Origin: Antennarius striatus
Lineage: Eukaryota; Chordata; Actinopteri; Lophiiformes; Antennariidae
Reading direction: 5' to 3'
NCBI RefSeq assembly: GCF_040054535.1
Contig: NC_090795.1
Span: forward strand, 917,501 to 981,500
DNA length: 64,000 nt
Shown: in pieces, positions 22,242 to 32,700 of the stretch
Numbering within the stretch: position 1 is the first letter of the stretch
Layout: every line of letters begins with the position of its first letter
The notes under the pieces: model-generated
What the model saw: the letters and a program-made list of their open reading frames with translations, nothing else
What the model was told of the DNA's origin: nothing
The model's database searches: none
Position numbers and translations under genes: made by a program

Positions 22242-24807
22242 AGCATGAGGCTAGCCTTTAGCGCTCTGCGCTAGCTTGGCTCTCTCAGGTGTTCTCACCT
22301 GTTCGGGGTCCCGGGGGTCACATGGTCGGAGGACGATGACTCCGCCCTTCTGGCTGGCTCGACCCTGGGCCACCAGACAGCGGCCGGTTGCTAGGTTACG
22401 AAGCTGAAAGATGGAAAGACGTTGCGTTTGACAAAAGTGTGTTTTCCGGCGCTGGCTGCTGGCGGCGGTGCGTTCAGGTACCCGTCCTCTCTGCAGGACT
22501 TTGGGGCGCCTCAGGCTCTTGTTGACGAACGGCGGCGGCGGCTTGTTGCCATTGGCGCCCGTCTGCATCTCGGGGTAAACTGTGTCCAGGTACCAGCGGA
22601 ACGAACGACACTGCAGCTGCTTCCTCAACGCCACGCGCTCGCTGATGTCGCCGTAACCACGGTTACGCAGCTCGGGGCGCAGGGACAGGTACTGCTCCTG
22701 ATTGGACCGCGGCGACACAGGAAGTGAGGTCAGGGGGATGCCGCTCTGCGTGTGTGTGTGTGTTTACCTTGTACTCGTCCATCCATACGTGCGCTAGCCG
22801 CAAGGAATTGTGGGCCATGGTGTCCTGCCCCCCCGGGGAGCCGTAGGGTCTCCTCTTCCTGAAGATGTGTCCGACTCTGGAGCAGGGGATGATCAGCAGC
22901 TCGCCGCCGCACATCCAGATCTGAGCGGGGGGAGACGGTTGGTGGCTAACGCTAGGCTAATGCTTGGCCGATGCAAGGCTAACACTAGGTTAACTCTAGA
23001 CTAACGCTAGGCTAACGCTAGGCTAACACGAGGCTAACGCTAGTCCTCACCCTGAAGGAGATCTCCAGGTTCTCTCCGCCCCAGATGTCCATGCCGGCGT
23101 CGTATTGGCCGAGCTCGTTGAAGTACTTCCTGTTCATGGCGAACAGGCCGCCCGCCATGGTGGGAGACCTGAGGGGGGGTGAGGGTGAGGTGGTGACGGG
23201 TGAATCGGGGAAGGGGGGCTCAGGCGGTCGGCGGGTTACCTGATTGGTCCGGTCATCCTCTGGGGACCGTTGAGCTCGGAGGGGGGGACCGGGTCCCACT
23301 TGAAGTGCAGCCCCCAGTTGAATCCCCCCCTGACGACAGGGGAGGGCGAGTAGGAGAGGGTGTCGGCGGAGATGATGTCGATGACGGGACACACCACGGT
23401 GCGCCGGTCGCGGTGGATCGGCGCCAGCAGCGGCTGAAGCCACGCCCGGTTCACCTCGCAGTGGCTGTCCAGGAAGACCAGCACCTCCCCTGGACACACA
23501 GACAGGGGGGTCACTCACACGTCCCTGTGGAACGTGCGACTGCGGTGGGCGGGACCTACCGGTGGCGTGGGACGCTCCGATCATGCGGCCCCTGATGAGC
23601 CCCTCCCTCCTCGGGTTGCGCACCAGCCGGACTTTGGGCGGCAGCTCCGCCCGGACGTAGCGGTCCAGGTCGCCCTGCAGCTCGTCTGGACGGGCACACG
23701 GACACCCGTCACACCCCTTAGCGCACGGACGACCCCCCCCATGGTTGCAACCGTGGCAACACAGGCCAGAATGGCGACGCTGAGTTAGCTCGGCAGCTAC
23801 AGCTAGCGCTGAAGCTGACCCGAAACGGTCTCTTCGACCCAAACCTGACCCGCTTTTGGCGGTTACCACGGTAACGCCGGCTCACCCAGGTCGCTGTGGT
23901 CGTCCACCAGCAGCACCTCGTGCAGCAGGTGCGCCGGCGTCCGGTCCAGGACGCTGTGGACGGTCCGCAGCAGCGCCGAGAACGCCTCGTTGAAGAAGCA
24001 GATGACCACGCTGGCCGCCGGGAGAACCTCAGGGTACGTCTGGTCCCGGCACCTGGAGACAGCAGGGGGGGGGTCACTAATGGGTCAACGGGGTTCCACT
24101 GGGTACCTGGTGCCCGCGGGCCTTACTGGGGGTCTCTGGTGTCGGGCAGCTCGCGGTGGTACCCCAGTCTGGTGGAGATCAGGACGTTGAAGGCGTGGCG
24201 GTGGTAGCCCGAGTCCCTCAGCTCCTGGTCAGCCTCGTTAAAGATCATCCCTGAGGAGTCACAGCAACCAGGACTCAGAGACCAGGACTCAGAGACCAGG
24301 ACTTAGAGACCAGGACTCTCAGAGACCAGGACTCTCAGAGACCAGGACTCTCAGAGACCAGGACTCTCAGAGACCAGGACTCTCAGAGACCAGGACTTAG
24401 AGACCAGGAGTCTCAGAGACCAGGACTCTCAGAGACCAGGACTCTCAGAGACCAGGACTCTCAGAGACCAGGACTCAGAGACCAGGACTTAGAGACCAGG
24501 AGTCTCAGAGACCAGGAGTCTCAGAGACCAGGACTCTCAGAGACCAGGACTCTCAGAGACCAGGACTTGGGTCACACCACTCACCCATCTCTGGTGACAG
24601 CTCCACCCCCGCCTTGACCAGCGGAGGCTGACGCCCCGCCCTCTGGTCCACCGGGCCCATTGTGATTGGCTGGCCGCGGTGGCGGAGAGGCGTCCTGCCC
24701 TGGCCGGGCTCCGCCCCCATGGTGAAGTACAGGTAGAGGAGGACGGACCAGGTCGCCGAGGTGACGAGGCAACCGTAACAGAAGTACCTCAGCGTCACAC
24801 TGGCCAT
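21854..24807 (-). CDS. galnt11: Polypeptide N-acetylgalactosaminyltransferase 11
   Basis: Golgi type II membrane enzyme that starts mucin-type O-glycans by moving GalNAc from UDP-GalNAc to Ser/Thr; known for modifying Notch1. Exons in reading order: 24807-24585, 24250-24127, 24052-23886, 23685-23560, 23489-23240, 23168-23051, 22920-22768, 22697-22482, 22403-22299, 22201-22064, 21982-21854. They sum to 1749 nt (582 residues), all in phase. The start [14 protein letters not shown] matches the GALNT11 family, followed by a membrane anchor. The GT-A fold shows LLVDDHSDL, the metal site DSH in VFLDSHCEV, and the Gal/GalNAc-T motif [11 protein letters not shown] with [13 protein letters not shown]-terminal ricin-type lectin domain has a CLD-type motif (LLCLDVS), QQW repeats and VGQCL. 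Human GALNT11 is 608 residues; the shortening is in the stem region. Confidence 0.96.
22204..22240. repeat. (CA)n before a galnt11 acceptor
   Basis: Reads (TG)n on the gene's strand and ends in GTAG directly before the exon ending at 22201. Confidence 0.95.
24262..24570. repeat. Minisatellite of AGACCAGGACTCTCAG units in galnt11 intron 1
   Basis: About 20 copies of a 14-16 base unit, varying only in ACTCAG, ACTTAG, ACTCTCAG or AGTCTCAG endings. It fills nearly the whole 334-base intron between 24251 and 24584. Confidence 0.96.
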
Positions 24808-26080
24808 GGTGGCCGAGCGAGCATGGCCTTACATCACACTGCAGCGGGGAGAGAGGAGCAGGTTCAGTTGACCTTTGACCCCCACAGTGACGCACGTGGT
24901 GTCAACGCCTCTCTGTTGAGTCACCGATCAGACCAGTTCTGTAATCAGATTACATCTCTGGGGCGTCACACGCCTCGGGTGTCACCTGATTATCACCTGA
25001 GGAGGTGAGTGGAACACGTGTGTATCAGGTGCTGACGTCATCAGCACAGGCCAGACTCCGCTGAGAAAACGTCAACACCAGCACATCATCGAACACAGCT
25101 GATAAAATGGATTTATCTCTAGAAATAAGGGGACGCAATCCGTTAAACAGACGCCGGATTAAAGAGGACAGTCACACAGATGGAGAACAGGGTCACTGCG
25201 TCATCAGTCAGCACCGATCCCTCGTTTACTCACGGGTTAAATTTAAATTAGACGGGTTTTAAACGGACTTTCGCATTGGTTTGTTTTTAGCATACCGGAT
25301 TAGGATTAAATCACCTCTCCGCTCTTCAGATTAAACACTGTGTGCTGCTGCTCCAATGAACCGCTGCTAACTTTAAATTACACGAAGGACTGATTTCAAC
25401 AAATCTCACGGGATTATTCGCGAAAATGTAGCACAGGCTAATCCAGCTATGCTAGCAGAGCGCTGTCCGGTAATGGAACCCGCTAGCGGTACCGCGCTAA
25501 CGCACAACGTCACGGGGGCTTCCCTCCGAACGGAACCCGCTCCAGAGCCTCCAGTCCCCCCGGTTCGGTCGGCAGGACTTCCAGCAGGATTTCTGGCCGG
25601 AACTGCGGATCCACGCGCGGCTCGTTCGTCACGCTGCCATCGTCCACGACAAGAAGCTCCGTGTCTGCAAGTTTCCTCACAGGAACATCAAGTCAGGAAG
25701 CAAAACACAGCCACTTCCGGTCAACGCTTTCACAGTAAGAACCGGACAAACACCTGTAAAGGAAGTTCGGGTTGTATCTTTCAAAATAAAAGCACAGGCA
25801 CTACAAATTGTTGCAGGCATTTAAGAGCCACTCTGGGGACACAAGCGGCCTCCAGAGTGATCCCAGTTTTAATGGTCCGGCATGTTTACACAGAAGATCC
25901 CTTCAGAGAACTTTACAGGTGGTGAAAAGAAAGAATAATCCATTCATCGTGACATTAAGCTTCGAAATAACTGACTCTCATTCCACACATCCGATTTGCA
26001 TCTTGGAATTTTTCCACAAAACATTTGAATAAATTTCATAACAGCTTTTATCTGACTCAGTGCAATTATAAAACATTTTA
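24808..26080 (-). promoter_or_regulatory. galnt11: 5' flank of galnt11, partly CpG-rich
   Basis: Region upstream of the galnt11 ATG, up to the 3' end of the next gene. CpG-rich sequence at about 25440-25730 includes ACTTCCGG, an ETS-type promoter motif, and is the best candidate for the transcription start with one or more untranslated exons. A 158-residue plus-strand open frame at 25449-25925 has no family character. I could not place exon borders. Confidence 0.4.
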
Positions 26081-26087
26081 TATATAT

Positions 26088-26112
26088 ATTCAAATATATA
26101 TAGTAGGTGGAG

Positions 26113-26150
<38 letters not shown>

Positions 26151-26261
26151 GTATGTGTATATATACATATGTATGTGTGTGTGTATATATACATACATAC
26201 ATATATATACACGTATATATATGTATATATATGTATGTATATATATATGTATGTGTGTGTA

Positions 26262-26312
<51 letters not shown>

Positions 26313-26335
26313 CCACATACCGTATATATTTGAAT
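26088..26335. mobile_element. MITE-like element: imperfect 30 bp inverted repeats around TA/CA-rich core
   Basis: The left end ATTCAAATATATATAGTAGG (26088 onward) and the reverse complement of the right end, ATTCAAATATATACGGTATG (ending 26335), match over about 30 bases. The core is (TA)n and (TGTA)n. A further sequence, ATTCAAATATTTGGGTGGGT, at about 26416-26435 resembles the same end. No coding capacity. Confidence 0.6.
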
Positions 26336-26483
26336 AAGCTCACTTGAAAAGTTTCACACTGTCACCAACTCCATCCACTACCTGTCAATCAAGCGCCCAA
26401 CCAATCACGGTGCTAATTCAAATATTTGGGTGGGTATACTGTATATATAATAAAATGACTCAGTGTTAAACCAAAGCTGTTCT

Positions 26484-26741
26484 TCATCTCAGTTTCAGCT
26501 CAGTGGCGAGGTGTTCGTCCAGCTGACAGATGGCAGAGATCAGGACGGAACTGGCTCTAACTCCTTTGTTTCGTACGCAGTCGATCACGTCTCCTGCTTT
26601 ACCTTCACCTTTTCCTTTGAGGATCCGCATTTCTTGAAAATTTAGGACATGATGATGGAGAAGTACATCCAGGAGTTGGTTCAAAAGGATTTCAGACACA
26701 CGATTAATAAACTCCAGCCGAATTAAGGACAGCCTCTCATC
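26484..26741 (-). CDS. nlrp1: nlrp1 C-terminal CARD
   Basis: About 85 residues from [15 protein letters not shown] to ATELKLR-stop, in the last exon. The pattern is that of caspase-recruitment domains of NLRP1/CARD8 type: L[10 protein letters not shown] in helix 2, [22 protein letters not shown] between helices 3 and 4, and CQLDEHLA near the end. This is the part that would nucleate filaments with a caspase or ASC. Confidence 0.88.
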   Translation of the reverse strand, partial: DERLSLIRLEFINRVSEILLNQLLDVLLHHHVLNFQEMRILKGKGEGKAGDVIDCVRNKGVRASSVLISAICQLDEHLATELKLR

Positions 26742-29700
26742 TGCTGGGACCCCGCCCTCTGCTTGGACCCCGCCCTGTGCCGGGACCCAGCTCTCTGCCG
26801 GGACCAAGCTCTCTACTGGGACCCCGCCCTGTGCTGGGACTCCGCCCTGTAGCGGGACTCCGCCCTGTGCTGGGACTCCGCCCTGTGCTGGGACTCCGCC
26901 CTGTGCTGGGACTCCGCCATGTGCTTGGACTCCGCCCTGTGCTGGGACTCCGCCCTGTGTCGTAAGACCTGTAAGAAAATGGGGGCCTTTATAAATACCA
27001 AACAATCACTTTAGAGACTAAACTTTAAATTTCCATTAAATTCATCCACTTTAAACTGAATTAAATGTTTTTCTACTGGTTCTGTTCCAGGTGGAAGTAA
27101 ATGTTCACGTACGAGCCAGCAGTTGTCAAACTGCAACCTCAGTTTAAAGTGCAGTTTAATCGAAACAACAAATGAAATTGGGTTAAAAACATTTTTTGGA
27201 TAAAAATATTGTCATTTCTATTTTTCTATGAATAAAACAGGTGATAAATCTTCATCCTTCTCTCTGGTGTCTAAACTCATCCTCCTGCAGAAGAGAGAAA
27301 GGGTTACCTTGCAGGTACAACGACCGTTTCCAGACTTCCTGTCTCTCTTGGTTCTGGACCACCAAAGTCACTCGCTCTGGGATTGTGGTCAAGATAACTT
27401 CAAAAGTTGGATGGAAATTTGGCCCCGTCTTTGAGTCAAACTTGACACTCTGAAAACCAGAAGCAGCATCCAGTTAGCTTCTGACGGTTTGAGAACTTTG
27501 TATTTTCTTTTGCTGATTGTGACGCTCTTCAGAATCAACAGCACTAAGGTGATTTAACTCACGTCGGGTTGCACTGGCAACACCTCAGAGTCACAGGTCA
27601 GGAAGCAAGTTTGCCCAAATTCAACAGGCAGCTTACAGTCAGAGGAGATCCTGAGGTTCTCAGCACCTACTTGCTGGGTGGCAACCTTCAACAAGAAGAC
27701 GTCTTTGTCAAGGAGTTGCTTGAAAACGTCCATGATGACCAAACGACTTAACAAGGTTGTTTCCCCGTGCCGGTTGTTCACAAAACTCTTGGACAGATTT
27801 CCATGAAATATCACAGAAAGAAACCCTGGAATTTGGCATTGGCCTGGATCCAGGAAGCCCCGAGCATATTCCTCAATACTGTCAGTCATCGTTTGACGTT
27901 TATCCTACTTGTGCAACCATTTTTATGAAAAACTGGCAGGAAATGGATGTGCGGCACGTGCAAAAGGTAAATTTAATGGCTTCTTTCCTGTTTCATCTTC
28001 AAACAAATTCAAACTTTCTTGGAAACACCTCCAGGTGTCTTGGTTACCCTCCTTACAAACCAAGAAACAAAGCAACGGATATGAGACAGGACTTCCTTGA
28101 TGGAGGTAACCAAATGCATGATGTCCTCTCAAACTGATGGAAACACTATCCCTGAGGGTAACTGCTCTGAAGGAGACATCAACTGACGGAGCATTAAAGC
28201 AACACGAGCATCACCGACAATTGACCTTCCTGTCTATCAGGGACTACAGGAATAGAACTGGTCTCCTTTACCTCGTTCAGAGGGATGTTGTCCTGCAGCA
28301 GAAAGACGTCCACCTTCGGGCACATTATGGATTGAGGTTGAAAGAACAGCAGAACTTGCACTTTTACCGGCAGTGAGGTGTTCCAAAACCTTTTAAAGTA
28401 ATCCCAGACCAGGCCAAAGAGGGACAGGTGGGACACCGTCACAACCACATGGGTGTCTGTGATCCGCAGCGGGTCCAAAATGCTCATTCCGTCATCAGTG
28501 AAGTGGACCACGGACAAAATGCCATCAATGAGTAACGCTGTGAAAGCAAACCATCGTCAAACCAGCGACACGGCCACACAGAGGGTCGTAGGTTCTACTC
28601 ATCCGCTGCTTACCTTCCTCCGTTTCACAATGAGGCAGCTGAAGCTGAGAGATGGCGGCCTCCTCTGAACACGTGATGTTGAACAGCAGCCCTGCCGATA
28701 CTTTGCCAGCTGATTGGATGAGGTTCTCGTCCCATTGGACAGTCTTGTACTCCAACATCGCCCCCTTGGCCATAACAAAAACTAGTCTGGTCAAGGCGCA
28801 CTGGTACGCTCCTGAAACAGGACACTGGAACCTGCAGAACAAAATGGGTTCTACGTGTCTGACAGGATGTCATTGAAAACACAGAAATCACTCCCCTCGT
28901 CCAACGGACCAATCAGTTTGGAGAAGACAGGTAGCATAAAGTACGTCACGTTTAGAGTAGCATTGACCAAACGTCACTCCATCTTGTTCTTTGAGTCTTT
29001 TGGTCTAAAGATCTAAAGAAGTCTGGTGTGAAGGACGACTTCCACATTTCACCGTCTGGTTACCTGTATGTGGTCTTCCCAGAAACGGTCAGCAGTTCAG
29101 GTGTGAAATCAGTTACCTACAATGGAAAAAGGACCAAAATGAGTAAGAAGACTGGACTGGTCCAGGATCCTCAACTGCACCGCTCAAATGGTCTAGAATC
29201 GGATCGCTGAGGGATTCAAAAGGAAACGCGCCAGAAACGTTCTCTGAATCAGCAGGTTGCCCCACCTCCAAACCCTCGCCACCACCGTCTGTGGGTGAGA
29301 GGGGATCATCTGGGCCCCAACTCTGGGAAACCACATGTAACCCAGTGACAATAAAGGGTTAAAAATAGGAGAGAGCCGATAAGCCAATCATTATATTTTA
29401 TTGGTTAGGTTCCGCCTACGAGTGGACATGATTGACAGATCAATCTGTGTGATGGGATGAGAGAGATGTGACGTGCTCATGACAAGCGGAGAACAAATTG
29501 ATGCAGCTTGAAAAACTTTAGAACTTAGTTTTGCAAGTTTTTCAATAAACGAGCAAGATATCTGAACACTTTAGAAGACACCGTGAGTTGGGAAGTCCCT
29601 GTGACTTGCTACAATATATCTCGGTAAGCTAGCAACACGTTTTAATGTGCTAATTGTGTGTGCGATGCTACGCAATTTATTGTACAAGTTTAACTATTGA

Positions 29701-32700
29701 ACAACTTGGTTAGAATACATTTTAAAGTCCTGTTTGTAACAAAATAACCAAACAGGTCAGGTCTTAAGGATAGAGTGAGGACCACTTCGGGATCCAGTTC
29801 TATTGATGGCGAGCCTCCCAGCATGATTTGACCTGGACTAAAGGGATTCATCAAATACTCCACGTGGGGTAGGGTGGTGCCAGTCGTCTGGACTGTCACC
29901 CACAAGTGAAAAGAGTGCACTCTGTTTCAGAAACTGTTAAAACCTTTAAGAATCTACAGAAAGTAGATTTAAAAGTGATCACCAGCGGAAAGAAGATTTA
30001 TTATTTGAAGGGCCCAATTTTGTTGTGTTAATATGTATTTTAATATGTAATTTTCCTGTTGTTAATTTCTATTTGTCTTAGTAAAAAGAAACTGTGCACA
30101 GTTTATCTGGTCTGTGTACCTTCATGTATGGTTATTACAGTTCACTCCCTCAGCTCCTTACGAACCTGGATTAGAGGTGTATTCACTCGAAGTGGGTTAC
30201 ACACACTTACTTTCAGTAGAAGATGAGGAGACTCGTCATCCATAGGCACCCCTCCGGTGCCCATGGACTCCAGTATGTCAGGTGAGGTTCTTTTTCCTCC
30301 CTCACCAATCCTGCGGGATTAAACACAAAACTGTCATCGAAGACCTCATGTTGAACCTCTGACCCCCCTTTAGACAGGCAAACCACTAAACCGGTGAGTT
30401 CACAACAGGAACGAGTTCTTACTGTGTGTCCAAGGGTCCAGGTCCACAACTGGTGGCTGCATGCGGACCTTGTTCGTGAACGGCGGACCTTGTTCGTGAC
30501 CCTGACTGGATGCTCAGGACCCAGCATCCAGTCAGGGTCACAGGTGAACCCTTGGCATTGGAGAAGCTAGCAAAACATTTCAGATGCATTCATATCAACA
30601 ATGACCATATATGGACAACACTATGGCTGTATGTAAATGATCAGATGCCCTCCAACCAACAAACAGCTCGACTGAGACTTGCAACAAACCTCAGAGTCTC
30701 CAGCCGACATTGTGGATTCTCCAGAAGGTCCTCCAGCAGCTCCACCCCTGAAAACTGCAGGTCGTTTCCTCTCAGCTGAAAATCCCGTGGATAGATTCCT
30801 CTCAGCCGCAAATCTCGCATGTAGTTTTCTCTCAGCTTCAAATCCCCAAGGTTGTTTCCTCTCAGCTGCAGTTCTCTCAGGTGGGACGGGTTGGACTCCA
30901 GAGCTGATGCCAGGAACAAGCAGCTGACCCCTGAGAGCTCACACCGTTGAAGTCTGGACACACAGGAGACGTAGCAGGAACAGGTCCAACACCATCACAG
31001 CCTCTTTCGTGGTCTTCAATGCATCTTTGACGGAGAACCGACCTCAGAACCTCCAGTCTGCCATGGGGATCCCCCAGAAAACCAGACAGCCGATCCACTC
31101 CAGAATCATGAAGCTGGTTGTCACTCAGGTCCAGCTCCTTCAGACGGGACGGGTTGGACTTCAGAGCTGAGGCCAGGATGGAGCAGCTGACCTCTGACAA
31201 ACCACAGTCACCCAGTCTGGACGGAGATCAAAATCCAGGTTCAGGTTTGAATATGCTGCTCTAAGAAACCAATCAGTGACTGGGGTGGAGACGGCCAGGG
31301 AACGGACCTCAGAACCTCCAGTCTGCATTCTGGACTCTCCAGAAACCTGGACAGCAGCTTCACTCCTGAATCCCTCAGCTGGTTGTACCCCAGGTCCAGT
31401 TCTCTCAGGTGGGACGGGTTGGACTTCAGAGCTGAGGCCAGAAGGGAACAGCTGTACTGTGACAAACTGCAGTCCCACAGTCTGAATAGAGACACAAGTT
31501 GGTTGAAAAACAAATTCAGGCGTTCTGAGTGTAAATTAAAGTTGTTCTTTTGTTAATTAAACACAGAACTGACCTCAGAACCTCCAGTCGACAGGATGGT
31601 ATCATCAAAGCCTCAGACAGCAGACACACTCCTGAGCCCTTGATCTTGTTGGTACTCAGGTCCAGCACTCTCAAATGGGACGGGTTGGACTTCAGAATGT
31701 CTCTCAGGTAAGAACAGCTCTCCTCAGTCAAGCTGCAGTTCCACAGGCTGAATCCAGAATCCACAACAGATCATTAGAAGACATCGCTCAGTACCCAAAG
31801 ATCTAGACTGTAGAAGTTGAGTACATGGAAGCTCCTGATAGAGAGGGTAACCTGGGACCACTTCAACAAAGCACCGCAAGCAGCAGGTCGACTTAAAAGA
31901 CTCCTGCTGAGCAGAAGATACGATGCAGGAGCTCAAAGTTCCCCAAAAGGGCCATAATGTCTCAATGAATTCTGGGAAAAAGGAACAATAAATCAACTGA
32001 TTCTAGTTCAAACTGTCAAAGTCGTTCATAGACAGTAAGTCATGAGTCAAAGTCATGCATGGAAGTCCAGAGTCAAAGTCATCCACGTCAGTTCTGTAAG
32101 TTCTGTTCTGTGAGGGGTCGTATCTTGATATCAATCCTGATGATCGGTTCTTCCACAGCTTTAACTTCATGTGGACGACCAGTAAGAACCCGGGGCATCT
32201 TGAAGAGTCCTTCTGAACCACAACTGTGACTTAACTCAGTCTCCATCAACGGGTCATGTGACTTCAAAGGAGTCTTTACCCTTCTTTATCAGAATAAATA
32301 TCTGAAGATGACTTCACCACCTGCAGCACATACTGAAAATTCTGACACCAAACTGATCTCAGTACAGTTTTGAAAAAGATGGAGACTGACCTCAGAGTCT
32401 CCAGCCGGCACTCTGGCCTCCTGAAAAAGAGACGCAGAATCCTCACTCCTGCGTCCGTCAGGCGGTTTTCACTTAAGTCCAGCTCCCTGAGATGGGCCGG
32501 GTTGGACCACAGAGCGCGGGACAAACGCTCACAGCTGCTCACGGACAAATTACAACGCAGCAATCTGAATGGAGAAGAGATGTGAACACAGATTAATGCA
32601 GGGTAGCACTGCTGCCCTGCAACAAGAATGTCCTGGTAGTTCAGGCTGGGCCCTGGGCTTTCTCTGGGTCTCCACGTCTGCAAGGGTTTCTCTGAATTCT

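Noticed and set aside
25449-25925. 158-residue plus-strand open frame upstream of galnt11
   Set aside because: Lies in a CpG-rich presumed promoter; stop-free by composition; no family recognised.
27923-28132. Minus-strand frame between UPA exons
   Set aside because: No family similarity and no matching phase; UPA text continues directly from 28272 to 27673.
29118-29334. Extra nlrp1 exon ([12 protein letters not shown] frame)
   Set aside because: Looks partly coding, but no splice pair fits between the phase-0 ends of exons 30211 and 29116; direct joining of those two keeps the frame.
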